From NCBI RefSeq assembly GCF_019320115.1, contig NC_089581.1:70638448-70702447 (forward strand): a DNA stretch of 64,000 nt, read 5' to 3'. This DNA comes from Miscanthus floridulus. Taxonomy: Eukaryota > Streptophyta > Magnoliopsida > Poales > Poaceae. Numbering within the stretch: position 1 is the first letter of the stretch; each line of letters starts with the position of its first letter. This document shows positions 38,266 to 48,948 of this stretch, piece by piece. Below the pieces are notes generated by a model. It was not told the DNA's origin. It did not search any database and was given only the letters and a program-made list of their open reading frames with translations. Both the position numbers and the translations under genes were made by a program.

Positions 38266-39592
38266 AAATATGTTACTATATGATTACCACTTGGAATATA
38301 CAAAATGGTGGAAAGGAAAATGGTGATCGGGAAGGGATATGGTTTGGATATTGGTGGGTGTAAGAAGTTGTGTCGCCGCGTAGGCGGGTCATAGCTTGGT
38401 TACACCGTTTTTCCCTGTCTGGTCGGTTAAGGACCGATCATTGCATATGACTCTAGGCAGGTCACAGACTTATTATCCCGAGCACATACTTGTGTATGGG
38501 TGCTTGGAAGACTTGTTGCTCTCTTGTTGCGGATCCGGCTCTTTCCGGACCGACTGTTAGGGTTTGTTTTTGGTGGAGGAGGTCCTTGCACCGCACTGAG
38601 TCCGAGACTCAGGGGCGGGGGCTTGGAGTCCCAGTTTGGATGGGGACCTGGACACCCAGGACAGGAGAGTGACGGGTTGGTCCTGCTCGTGCCTGGAGTA
38701 TAAGCGGGGCGTGTGTTTTTGGGGTACCTAGCTAGGGGCATTGATTTGCGAATCACCGGGCTATTCGGTACGTCTTGTCTACGGTTTAGCATCGTAGTAA
38801 GAACTGGAAGATGAAAAATGGAAGATGGACAAAGGAAATCTGATTGCTTACCACATGCTTGAAAGTTGCACAGGTGCTTATATGGAATGGTTAGTTAATG
38901 AACCAATGCGGCTATTAATAAAAAATCAAATATAAGGACGCACGCTTAGTAATGCTTCCTACAAATGCAACCCACAATCCAGATAGCCTTGCATATCCTT
39001 GTAGTCTTTTCTTTTCTCCTGTCGAGTAAGTCTTGCTGAGTACAATTGAGTACTCAGGGTTTTATTCCCCCTGTTGCAGGTGACAGGTGGATGCTTGAGC
39101 TGACCTTTGTGTGTGGATTCCTCCTAGTGGGCTCAGAGAGAATTTCCTTTACGTTGTGATCGTAGTTGTTATTTATAACTCTCACCAAATGTTTTTATGA
39201 ATGAAAGTACTACAACTGTGTCATAATTTACCTATCAATAATTCATCATGCTATGATTAGATATTTATTTCCGCTGAAATTCTGATCACATGTTTATATT
39301 CCGTTGTTCAATTAAATTGTTCATAACTCTGATAATATGATTACATTCTGCTGTTATAATAATAAATGTTATACTCTGAGGTTGTATTAAAAGTGATGTA
39401 AGAAATGGTTCAGAATGATGTAAGCTTTATTATCTCATTTGTGATCCTGATGAAAAAAATGTGGATTTTCGGGTTCTCCCCTGGGGTGTGCCCGACGGAA
39501 CCGAGTAATTTAGTGTTCTTCCTTGAGTGCTTAGTGTCTAATAGAAGACAAGCACTCCTGTGTGGCATTCGATTACGCGGTTCTGCCACAGG

Positions 39593-39604
39593 TGGTATCA
39601 GAGC
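39593..39604 (+). other. Primer-binding site of the inverted element
   Basis: TGGTATCAGAGC two bases after the LTR end; an exact tRNA-Met-type site. Confidence 0.9.
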
Positions 39605-40365
39605 ATAAATGAGGAAATAAAGCTTCGAAAACCTTTTCTAAACTAAAATTTGACAACCCATTGTTGCAAAAAGTTAGGACATTTATATGCGAAGTTATAT
39701 AAGTAGCCCTATTACTATGGTTATGTATCCACAATAGATGGCACTCTACTGACTTAGATAGGCTTGATCAAGTTTTCTGCAGGTACACTGACTCGAGCAT
39801 AGTTTGATAGTATCGACTAGTTACAGGGAGAGAACGATGTGCCAAAAATCTGAGGACGGTTGCCCTATATGTTGGCAACAGTGGAAGGACGTATAGGATG
39901 TGCATTCATGCATATTCCGTTGGTGCATTGTAGCGCTCATTTTGCTAGTAGATACACCATCCATAGGTGCCACTCGTGTCGTGTTGTGCACAACTAACTC
40001 GTTCCTGTTCTAGAGTTAGGTCTACACTGTGGCTTCGTGTTTCGCGTTCGCCCGTGGTTCACGCCGGTCGTGACCCACGTCTCCCCATACCCCTTTCTGC
40101 GCTCTTGTCGGACCCTTGCCCTGTAGTCATACTAGTCAGTAATGGCATCGCACGTCGCTCGCCTCAAACTCATGGAATTTGGTCGATCCGCCGTAGTGAT
40201 ATCGCGCGGGAACCCTGGTGAACCGCGCCAGGACCACTGAACGCTCCGCCTTTATAAGTAGAGCCTGGCTTAGCCATTGGTACCACCACTCGGCGCACTT
40301 TAGCTAGCTTAGCTTTTCCTTTGAGCCAGCTTTTCGCTCAGCCTTCTTTGCAACCACCGTCAAAG
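39605..40365 (+). other. Internal leader of the non-autonomous element
   Basis: No coding sequence is seen. It has a TATA-like CTTTATAAGTAGAG at about 40249-40262, roughly 110 bp before the ORF, in a sequence otherwise unlike the LTRs. Confidence 0.4.
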
Positions 40366-41205
40366 ATGGTAGGAGCCTAGGTTAGTACCTACTGCCTGAA
40401 CGTTGAGGGTTTTCCCAGAATCCTGCATGCCACCCTACAAAAGCTCGGAGTCAATGATCGCCCCGAGTATGAGGGCCATGAGTACGAGGAGCATGGCACC
40501 GAGCGGTGTGAGGTTACCGTCTACATCGAGAAGAGTGAGGAGTTCCCCGACCTCACTGAAGCCTGGAGTGTGACCGCGACCGGATTTCACTTCATCGACA
40601 CCTACCAGGTTGTGGCCCGCAAAGCCTTGCGGTACCTCTGCCAGATCTATGAGGAGCCCATTGCTCGTACTCCCATGCGGTTCTTTCCTCCTTTGGACAA
40701 GAATCGGCGGGCATGGAGGGCCCGCATGGAGGCTTTGCAAGAACAAGATGTGCAAGAGGACAGTCCCACCATGGTGCACTTGACCACGTACCTGCTCGCT
40801 CTAGATGAGCAGTACGACCATCAAGCCTTGGAGCTGAGGGTGTGCCTTCGGCGCACCGAGGAAGCAGAGATCTTCAACCAGATGCTCCAAGTGCAGCTCG
40901 CCAAAGTGTATGCCAGTGCTGCAGCTGCTGAGAGCCGGGAGACTACCATGTCAGAAGCTCTGAAGGAGGCCGAAGATCAGCATGTTCATCAGCTGCGGGT
41001 GGCCTATCTTGTCACCAGGGCCGAACGGAGGACGTTGGCTGTTAGAAGGCAGGATGCCCTGATCTTGGAAGGGATCCCTATCCACCCGCCAGAAAGAAGA
41101 AGAACTGGTGTTATAGCACTGCCCGCACCTCCACCCTCGGAAGTGTCAGAAGAAGAGCCCTTGGTTCCTCTCACTCAGCCGTTGCCCTGCGAGGATGTAG
41201 ACTAG
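40366..41205 (+). pseudogene. ORF0-like coiled-coil protein of the non-autonomous element
   Basis: Starts MVGA, with a TAG at codon 5 (40378), then about 275 open residues to 41205. The N-terminal part (NVEGFPRILHATLQKLG, EYEEHGTERCEVTVYI) and the ALRYLCQIYEEPI motif align with the ORF upstream of gag in the autonomous Gypsy (21137). Residues about 135-235 are an Ala/Glu/Arg-rich coiled coil; the C-terminus is Pro/Glu-rich. It is the only coding capacity of this element. Retention of this ORF without gag-pol suggests a role in the element's mobilisation or RNA handling (inference). The early TAG may have arisen from CAG. Confidence 0.6.
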
Positions 41206-43000
41206 TTGCCTTGGGATGCTGTACCCATAGTAGTAGTGTTTTTCATTGTTGTTCCCCTATATTGTACTCTTGCCGTTGTTGTCGTCCGTAGTTGTTGAGA
41301 TCATCCGACCATAGGTGAATGCTATGCCATGAATGTGAGCCTGAATGCCAGTATGTTGTACCCGTATAAGATTGTTGGAATATGCATTTTAATTATTTCG
41401 TTGTGTTTATTGTGTTCCTTTACTTTAAGTCTCGTTAGACATGCTCCAAGTTTTCAAGGGCGATGTTAAGTGAGTTACAAGAGAAGTTGCCATTCAGATG
41501 CCAAGCAGATCAGCCATGATTGGATGTTATTGGACACTGTATTGACTAACTATGGATGCCCCAGCAGAACACTTGAATTTCTTTAAAACAAATCCGTCGT
41601 TGGATTTGAATTCCTTGTCCCATGTTGTGAAGGCAACTTTTGTTGTTTGAATTTTCCCTTGCAATACTCCCCTTACTCTATGGTCTATGACCCCACCGCC
41701 TTCATGACATGTAAGTTGGTGATACTTGCCTGGTTAATAGCTTATGGTGCCGCGACGACATCGAGGGCTCCCTATGGAACAGCTGCCACATGGGACGCTG
41801 CTCGGCACGCACTGGTATCGAGGTTTTTGACCAAGTACCTTTACCAAGTTACACCGCCGTACCGTTTTGTTTTAAAAAATTTCTCCTTGGAAATGTTTAG
41901 GTGTTCAAACGGGAAATCCACAACGGGTGATGCAGAAGTGTTCTCTCAAGGTACACAAGAGATGGTTTGGAGAAAGAAGGTATGACATGATCTGGGTTTA
42001 CAGAAAAGACGGATGTGGTCGAGGAAGGTTAGCATTGGGTAGTCGGGAGTAGTTGCAAAAGTTAGAGTGGATGTCTTGTCCCAAGCCCTGTGCTTAGTTG
42101 ACCACGCTATGCATGCTGGGTTATTTCGCTACGTGCCCTATGAACGTCGCCTGTGTTGGGACCTGTAGCACCCTGTTTTCGTGTGGCCGCAGCATTGTGC
42201 CGCACTCGGTGTCCTTGTGCACTGTGCGCTTTTTCTTTTCCTGACATCCGGTCGGCTCTCTACCCCGCACTGTTGTTCCCCGTACCGGACCCCCCCCCCC
42301 AATTTCCCCTTCCCTTTCTTTCTTCTTTGGTGACACGACCGCCCGCACGCCTGCCTCGTCGAGCAAACCTCCCCTACTCTCCTTTATTTTCCCCTCCGCC
42401 GCTAACGCAGGAAGCACGCCATGTTTTCGACCTTATCTCCACAGCATGCGCCGTCTGTGTATCCCATCCCCGCCACATCCGCCTTCGGTGTGTTATTTTT
42501 TTTCTCTCCGTTCGCCTCTATAAATACCCTTGGTCCTTGCTCTTCTTCTTCATCCCCATTCCCCCATATTCAGAGCATAGCTACGAGATCTAGTCGACGT
42601 TGTGAAGCTAGGTTCGGCTGTCTAAGGTGATGGTGTGATCTGAGAAGAAGAAGGGATCCAGTTCATCGAAGAAGTTCAAGATCTCTTGGTTAGTTTAGTC
42701 TTAGGGTTCACAATGTTTTACTTCTCAGTCGACTGTTTCTGGATCTGTTGGTGCTACGCCATGTTTTGGATAATTATTATCTTGTTATTTCTCCATTGTC
42801 CTCGTCTATCTCGACTTTTGGATTAGATCTCGGTTGTACCAAGTTGCTCTTAACCATGTATCCCTAGCTCCCTGTGTGGTTTAGTATTCGAAGTCGTGTA
42901 ATCTTTCGTGTAGTCCCTGATCTATGGAGTGTAATCGCATTTCCCCTTTTCTGGTTCCAGTTTCGAATCTCGGGACGAGATTCTTTTTAAGGGGGTTGGT
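41206..43000 (+). other. Non-coding 3' internal region, includes promoter-like segment
   Basis: No gag-pol is recognisable. 42160-42720 looks like a host-type promoter and leader: C-rich stretch (run of Cs at 42291-42300), TATAAATAC near 42520-42528, then a CT-rich leader. The end (TCTCGGGACGAGATTC...AAGGGGG, 42967-42995) matches the 3' end of the autonomous Gypsy and contains the polypurine tract. Confidence 0.5.
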
Positions 43001-43495
43001 TGTAACACCTCGGTGTTACGGCCTCATTTAGCATTGCGATTTAGGTCTAATAAAATTTTCGAAATGATTTTCTCGGATTTTAAAATTTTAAAAACTAGCT
43101 TTTCGCGTCAAGTATATTTAAAGCGTTGTTTGTGGCGGCTTGTTTCGCGTGAAATAATCACATAACGTTTTAATATTTGTTCCCTGGCCTGGTACGAGTA
43201 CGAGCTATCGCATACGATATTTTTATGGGCGCGGCGGTGCGACAGGTCCTTTTTCTTTTCCGCTCTATCTCGCGCGCCTGCTTTTTCAATGCCTTTTCTT
43301 GTCTCCGTTGCATGTCCTTGTCTGTCTTACTTATCTCTGCGGCCAGGTCTTGTCCGTGGCAACCGGCATGCCCTGTCAGACCACGTGCTCTAGCGTACTC
43401 GCTCTGTCCTCGGCCTTTGTTTTTCCCTCTCTCTCTGCCTTGGTTTCTTGCTGTAGATAAACGTACATGAGCTGACACTCGACTTCACGTTCTAG
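43001..43495 (+). repeat. LTR 5' part, inner arm of the right palindrome
   Basis: Starts TGTAACACCTCGGTGTTACGG right after the polypurine tract. It is the reverse complement of 43528-44012 with about 3% difference in the sampled 125 bp. Confidence 0.9.
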
Positions 43496-43527
43496 AACCA
43501 AGGCAATGCTAGAACGCCAGAGCAATG
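43496..43527. other. Centre of the right palindrome
   Basis: 32 unpaired bases between TTCTAG and CTAGAA. The word GCAATGCTAGAA occurs at 43503 and again at 43523. This is the second inversion junction. Confidence 0.75.
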
Positions 43528-44012
43528 CTAGAATGTGAAGTCGAGTGTCAGCTCATGTACGTTTATCTGCAGCAAGAAACCAAGGCAGAGAGAGAGGGAA
43601 AAACAAAGGCCGAGGACAGAGCGAGTACGCCAGAGCACGTGGTCTGACAGGGCGTGCCGGTTGCCATGGACAAGACCTGGCCGCAGAGACAAGTAAGACA
43701 GACAAGGACATGCAACGGAGACAAGAAAAGGCATTGAAAAAGCAGGCGCGCGAGATAGAGCGGAAAAGAAAAAGGACGCCGCGCCCATAAAAATATCGTA
43801 TGCGATAGCTCGTACTCGTACCAGGCCATGGAACAAATATTAAAACGTTATGTGATTATTTCACGTGAAACAAGCCACCACAAACAACGCTTTAAATATA
43901 CTTGACGCGAAAAGCTAGTTTTTAAAATTTTAAAATCCGAGAAAATCATTTCGGAAATTTTATTAGACCTAAATCGCAATGCTAAACGAGGTCGTAACAC
44001 CAAGGTGTTACA
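43528..44012 (-). repeat. LTR 5' part, outer arm of the right palindrome
   Basis: Ends at the element terminus ...GGTGTTACA, followed by ACTTA. On the minus strand it begins TGTAACACCTTGGTG, a proper LTR start. Confidence 0.9.
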
Positions 44013-44017
44013 ACTTA

Positions 44018-45120
44018 GATGCTCCGCCACAGTGTAGCGAGGACACCTAGCCAGTCACGCCATCGCCCAGAGGTGCTAAAGACTGTAGCCTAGTAGGAAT
44101 AATATCATCAGGGGCGTAGCAGCTACAGAGGAGGAGGAGCTAGATGCTCAGTAGGAGGATACGGTCGAGAGCGACCCCAGCGATAGTTCAGATGATGACT
44201 ACTAGGATATCCCTTGGATGCCTCCTCGACGACATGATGGTGAGGCTAGTGGCTCCAGCTCAGCTCCACAGGCACCACAGATAGACCCCACTCTTCTTGT
44301 TATACTTGAGCAGATGAGGCAGGATCAGGCTCGCCAGGCTTAGGAGACCGCAGCTGCTCTAGCGCAGGTTCAGGCCAGATAGGATGAGTTCCAGCGACAG
44401 CAGTAGGCTATCTAGTAGCAGCAGGCCATGCAGCAGCAGTAGCTCCTCATGCAGCAGTAGTTACATGGATTCATGTAGCATGTCATCTTTGCTATTGGGG
44501 CTCCACCGCCACAGCTTACACCTCAGCTCGGCCAGCCTGCCACCACTTCACAGACTCTAGTTCTATAGCCCAATGGGCTTCAGAGTTAGGGATAGCCAAC
44601 GACTTAGTTTGCTTCACCTACAAAGTAGGTGTCCCAGTGGTTTGCCTCACCAGTGATAGCCTAGGGTCCGCAGTTCACACCGCTTTGCATAGGCTTCACA
44701 CCGGCTCAGAGTTCGTCGCTGCTTGTGACTGACACCCCAGTTTCTAGGAGCCTTGGTACCACTTTTAGTGAGTTGACAGGGCAGCATACACTGCCAGATC
44801 TACATGTCCCTGGTCCTTCCACAGTTGCTCCTATTACTGGGACTACAGAGACGCTCCCTTCATCTATTGCATCATCAGAGCCGCCTGCTTCAGTGATACC
44901 TGCAGAGTCACAGGCCGCACCAGTCCCAGATCCGACCCAGACCGCTTCAGCGTCACTTCCAACGATAGAGGGTCATATAGCTTAGAGCTCAGGATCAGAT
45001 GATGATGCTGCCCACTTCTAGATCGCTCATCGTACCTCAGCGCCCGACTCGTCCACTGCTGCCCCACCGACCGACCCTTAGGTTTTGGTGTTTGACACTA
45101 AAGGGGGAGAGGGATCGAGT
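44018..45120 (+). pseudogene. Copia third ORF, 3' part, Gln-rich, many TAG codons
   Basis: Continues after the inverted element. Around 44180-45110 one frame reads as a Gln- and Ser/Pro/Thr-rich tail (QMRQDQARQA, then QAMQQQ, later SSEPPASVIPAESQAAPVPD). It is broken by about 15 TAG codons that fall inside Gln runs (for example QQ*AI**QQAMQQQ*). It ends near the acidic/Ser tail at 45060-45110. It is the C-terminal half of the third ORF and probably non-enzymatic. Confidence 0.65.
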
Positions 45121-45562
45121 ATGATAGACTTAGGGGAGTGATATATCTAGGGTGGAGCTTATCTATTACATTTGGCTTTTTATGATTGATATATTATTAT
45201 GCATTCATGTTTACTTTCATGCATTGAACTATATACGTGTGATCGTGATATTAATGTGATAGTCATATTTATGTGATATGTGACATGTGTGCTCTCTACT
45301 TTGATCTTTATATATGTCATGCCACTTGGTTATGCTCATTTGCTTTGCTTTCACGTTTTACTCCAATGCAAATGAGCTTTACTTCTTATACTCATGCTTA
45401 TTTCATATCTATTGAGTACATCATGTTGGCTTGGGTCATATAAGCTTGCCTAACTCTTTTGTTCTTATTGTCAAAAGCTTATATGAACCAAGCATGTTGA
45501 AAACCTCATCTCTTTTACATGCTCGAGGTTGTATTGTCATCAATCACCAAAAAGGGGGAGAT
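45121..45562 (+). other. Copia 3' untranslated region and polypurine tract
   Basis: AT-rich and non-coding. AAAAAGGGGGAG at 45549-45560, just before the 3' LTR, is the polypurine tract. Confidence 0.85.
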
Positions 45563-47188
45563 TGAAAGCATCTAGTCCCCTAGTTGGGTTTTGGTGATTA
45601 ATGATAATACGAGATTACTGTGACTAACGTGTGTTTTACAGATGCAATTAAGTTAGGTCATGGTAATGGTAATTAATTGGGCAATCATGGTTGTCATGCC
45701 CCTACGATGGAAATCAATTGATTTTCAAAGGATGGACGACAAGGTTAAGGATGGACTAGTTCTAAGTGTCGTTTGGTGTTGAAGAGACACTTAGAGTAGT
45801 TTAGGACTTTGTTTTTCCTTTGGTCGTACTATTAAGCGGGTATGGACTAGTAGCCCTAGGTGAGTCTAGTGGGTTAGATATGGTGCACACTTGTCAAATC
45901 TAGCACTAGGCAGCTCCAAAGTAGCCCTTAGATCAATTGGAGCAAACTTCATTCACATATGATTGCGAGTTTGAAGTGAATGGAGGGTCAAATGTTGACT
46001 AGACGCTGGTTCCGGTGTGACCGGACGCTGGCACAGAGCCTGGTCAGTTCATTTGATCAAGGTGAAGTCATCTGGATGCGACCGGATGCTGAGTGAAATG
46101 TGACCGGACGCTGGGTGCCAGAGTCCGGTCAACTCCAGTAAGGTTCTAGAGAGGGAAAATCCTGATCGGACAAGTCCGGTCAGTGCTGACCGGACGCTGG
46201 TCAGGTTCCGGCTACTGACCGGACGCTGAGCAGAAAAGTGATCGGACGTTGGGTGCCAGAGTCCGGTCAACATCATTAAGGTTCCAGAGAGAAGTTTTGG
46301 TGACCGAACGCGTCCGGTCAGTGCTGATCGGACGCAAATCAGAGTCCGATCACAACTTAACGGCTTAGTGGCGGGGAGAACTGACCAGAGCGTCCGGTTA
46401 CCTTGTTCGGAGCGTCCGGTCACCCCGCAGAATACTGACTCAGGCACAAAACGGTTCGTTTTGAATGATGGGTATAAATACTTCCTCTATTCATTTAAGG
46501 GAGTACTCTTGCCCATTTCAACAGCTAAGAAACACCCTTGAGAGTGCCAAGGAGAACAAGAGCCTAGTGAGGTGATTAAGATTTGAGAATCCAACATTAA
46601 GGCCTCATTAGCAAAAAGAGAGTATCAAGTGTGCATCCACCCTTCTCATTAGGCTTGTTGTGGTCAAGTGAGAGTTCTTGCTTGTTACTCTTGGTGATCG
46701 CCATCACCTACACGGCTTGGTGGTGATTGGGAGTTTGGTGATCATCCAGCGGAGCTTGTGGATGACCCAACTCAAGTTATGAGCGGTTGTGGATGATTCA
46801 CCGCGACGGAGTGTCGAAGAATCAACCCGTAGAGAGCACTTGATCCTTGCATGGATCAAGGGGGAGCTACACCCTTGCGCGGGTGCTCCAACGAGGACTA
46901 GTGGAGAGTGGCGACTCTCCGATACCTCAGTAAAACATCGCCGCGTTCCTCCTTCTCTCTTTACTTTATCCATTTACTTTGAGCAATTCAATTCTTGTCT
47001 TTACATTCATAGAATTGCCATGCTAGAGTAGGATTGGAACTTAGGTTGCAAGACTTTTGTGCGGTAGAACATTAGAAACACATTCTAGACACAAGGGGTG
47101 GAGTGAGCTAAGTGTAGGGTTTAATTATTGCAAAAAAATTTAGAATTAGCCCAATTCACCCCCCCTCTTGGGCATCTTGATCCTTTCA
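45563..47188 (+). repeat. Copia 3' LTR
   Basis: 1626 bp, TGAAAG...CTTTCA. It has the motif array at about 45990-46440 (TGACCGGACGCTGG and AGCGTCCGGTCA) and a TATA box at 46473. Confidence 0.95.
46473..46480 (+). promoter_or_regulatory. TATA box of the Copia 3' LTR
   Basis: TATAAATA, same context as 6675. It could drive read-out transcription into 47200 onward. Confidence 0.55.
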
Positions 47189-47193
47189 ACTAT

Positions 47194-47884
47194 TGTATGC
47201 TACTAAATGATATACCACATATTTGGCACATGTTAGTTGCTAATCTAGAGATGAATAGCTATACTTAACATGATGACCGAATTATAACTGTATACTTGAA
47301 TTGGTAAGCTTTTTATGCAAAATATTGTCAAGCTAGCTCCACTTATAAAGCCTTGCATGTTCCTTGGAGTCACTTTGTTTTTGGTTTATGACAGGTAAGT
47401 CTAGCAGAGTACCTTCTTATACTTAGTGTTTTATTCCTATTGTTGCAGATGGTATAATTTATCATGGTTATTGCAAGAACTGCTTCTGTCCCACCGTGGA
47501 CGAGTAGTGAGCCCTAGGCAGGCATCTCTTATTAATACTTCTCATATGCTTTTGTGGATGTGATCATGAGCTGGCACTGTATTTAAACTATGATGACAGA
47601 TGTTAGTTTCAAACTTTAATTTGCTGCCGCTACTATTTTACTAAACTTGGTTTGTAATAACCTAAAGTCGTACTCTGATGAATGAACTGTATTTTGTAAA
47701 CTTTATGTAACATGTGACATGTATATTGAATCATGTACGGTCTTGATTGTACGTTGATGGTTAATCGAGACCCTTCGTGGTACTCGACGGACTACCGGGT
47801 TTATATGAGCTCAAGTATGACAGAGCGATCGCTTGCGGGCTACCATTGTACTTGTGCTCTTATAAATTGGTCGGTTCTGCTACA
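47194..47884 (+). repeat. Tekay-like solo LTR, right part
   Basis: Collinear with 19680-20367 (GTATGCT...ATGATATACCACATATTTGGCACA through GGTTCTGCTACA). It joins base to base with 5804 when the Copia and one ACTAT are removed. Confidence 0.9.
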
Positions 47885-47889
47885 ATCTT

Positions 47890-48948
47890 GATTCGAACTA
47901 CATGGATGAATATGCAAGAAAGATGATGTGTTATCATTTAGAGTTTCACACCGATACATTTGTGATACTATGCAAGAGAACCTACAGAGTGACCGTTGGA
48001 AGGTTTCCTCCATAGACTTGATCCTAATCACATAGACGTTGTTGGGAACAGCTTATCGGAGAATCAATTTTAATTTGATTAAGATTTTCTGATAAGCTAC
48101 GGTCTAAAAATCTACAGTGTGAAAAAATTGGGTGTTTAGCAATTTTGATTATTGTCCCATGGATTCTTTGTCTTGAGTGTAAAATAACTTATATGCCCTT
48201 AGGTTGATAATAGATAATTTGTTGATCAAATATTAGTGGAAAGTGTTATGGTAATATTTTTCTTATTTGTTACACCACATAACATAAATAGAATTTGGAT
48301 AGAAGTTGAAATGAATAATCGATAAAATTCACGTACCTATGTTCACTTATATAAGGAACCACTTCTAATAAAAAAATTGACTTTGTCCTAGCCGTCGGCT
48401 CTGATCGGATCCTTTGCAGCTCCAATTTTTGGCATCGGCGCCGGTGCTGAGGTAGGAGGCCCAACTCAGACATTAGGTTACGCCGCTTCATCCTCCCCTG
48501 CGGGCATCCACGACTCTGATTTTAGGTGGCGCCGGCGTCGAGGAGGAAGGAAGCCCAATTCTTGTACACATTGAATTCTGCAACTTCATTGATCTCCTCT
48601 GCATGCTTGCGTGATCGAGCGGGGCGGCCTGATGAGCGGGAGGTCAGTGGGAGCGGACGGCCTGCAGAGCAGGAGCTAGCAGCGGCCGGGTGAGCGGGTG
48701 GCCAAGCGACCAAGCATTTCAGAGTACAAAAATAGCCTCTCAGCTACCGCATAGTTGCAGGTGGGGATGATTTATTTTATAAGGAAGATTGGTCATAGAC
48801 GTTTCACATCACGATGCATGCGTGATAGTGGCGTTTAAATTCATGATGCATGTGTGATAGCTAGTGTGGGGAGGGTAGGAGGAAGGATCGGTGGAGCACT
48901 GGAGCCTGGAGGAGAATCGCAAGCGTCAGGAAGTGCCGTAGTTGTGAG
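47890..48948. other. Intergenic DNA with a MITE-like hairpin
   Basis: AGCTTATCGGAGAATC (48050-48065) pairs with GATTTTCTGATAAGCT (48083-48098). The following ~130 bp (AAATCTACAGTGTG, AAAATAACTTATATGCCCTTAG) resembles the terminal part of hAT-type MITEs common in grasses; the other end is not clear. No gene seen. 48941-48948 (GTTGTGAG) is a target duplication. Confidence 0.45.

Larger units (their letters stand above)
35832..39590 (+). repeat. LTR 3' part, inner arm of the left palindrome
   Basis: 3759 bp in plus orientation, ending GGTTCTGCCACA at 39590 and followed at once by a primer-binding site, as a true LTR end should be. It contains a GC-rich block (36130-37370), AT-rich middle and conserved hairpin. 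Confidence 0.9.
31908..44012 (-). mobile_element. Non-autonomous Tekay-like element with inverted core
   Basis: Flanked by the perfect duplication ACTTA (31903-31907 / 44013-44017). The outer ends are those of a minus-strand LTR element: left end TGTGGTAGAACC (reversed LTR 3' end), right end GGTGTTACA (reversed LTR start). The core 35832-43495 is in plus orientation: LTR 3' part, primer site (39593), one ORF (40366-41205), polypurine tract, LTR 5' part. So 31908-35799 mirrors 35832-39590 and 43001-43495 mirrors 43528-44012. The simplest reading is a normal minus-strand element whose segment between the middles of its two LTRs was inverted after insertion. It lacks gag-pol. Sampled arm divergence is ~3-5%. 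Confidence 0.85.
5805..47188 (+). mobile_element. SIRE/Maximus-type Copia retrotransposon with two nested insertions
   Basis: Bounded by TG...CA LTRs at 5805-7391 and 45563-47188 and flanked by the perfect 5-bp duplication ACTAT (5800-5804 / 47189-47193). The span is 41.4 kb, of which 15,936 bp and 12,110 bp are two later Gypsy insertions with their duplications, leaving about 13.3 kb. Order: LTR, tRNA-Met-type primer site, gag, protease-integrase-RT-RNase H (Copia order), a third ORF, polypurine tract, LTR. The large gag and extra 3' ORF are typical of the SIRE/Maximus lineage. Every ORF carries stops or frameshifts, so this copy is inactive. The LTRs differ at about 14 bases in the first ~235, much older than the inner Gypsy. 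Confidence 0.95.

Noticed and set aside
42153..42630. ORFs of 146 and 69 codons in the internal region
   Set aside because: Low-complexity Pro/Phe/Ser readings of pyrimidine-rich DNA containing a TATA box; better explained as regulatory sequence.
35800..43527. Equal 32-bp spacers at the two inversion junctions as proof of a staggered cut
   Set aside because: A staggered break would leave the same 32 bases at both junctions; the two spacers are unrelated in sequence, so the equal length is treated as coincidence.
44300..44500. TAG as a reassigned or readthrough glutamine codon
   Set aside because: Nuclear plant genes use the standard code, and TAA/TGA stops and frameshifts are also present in the same ORFs.
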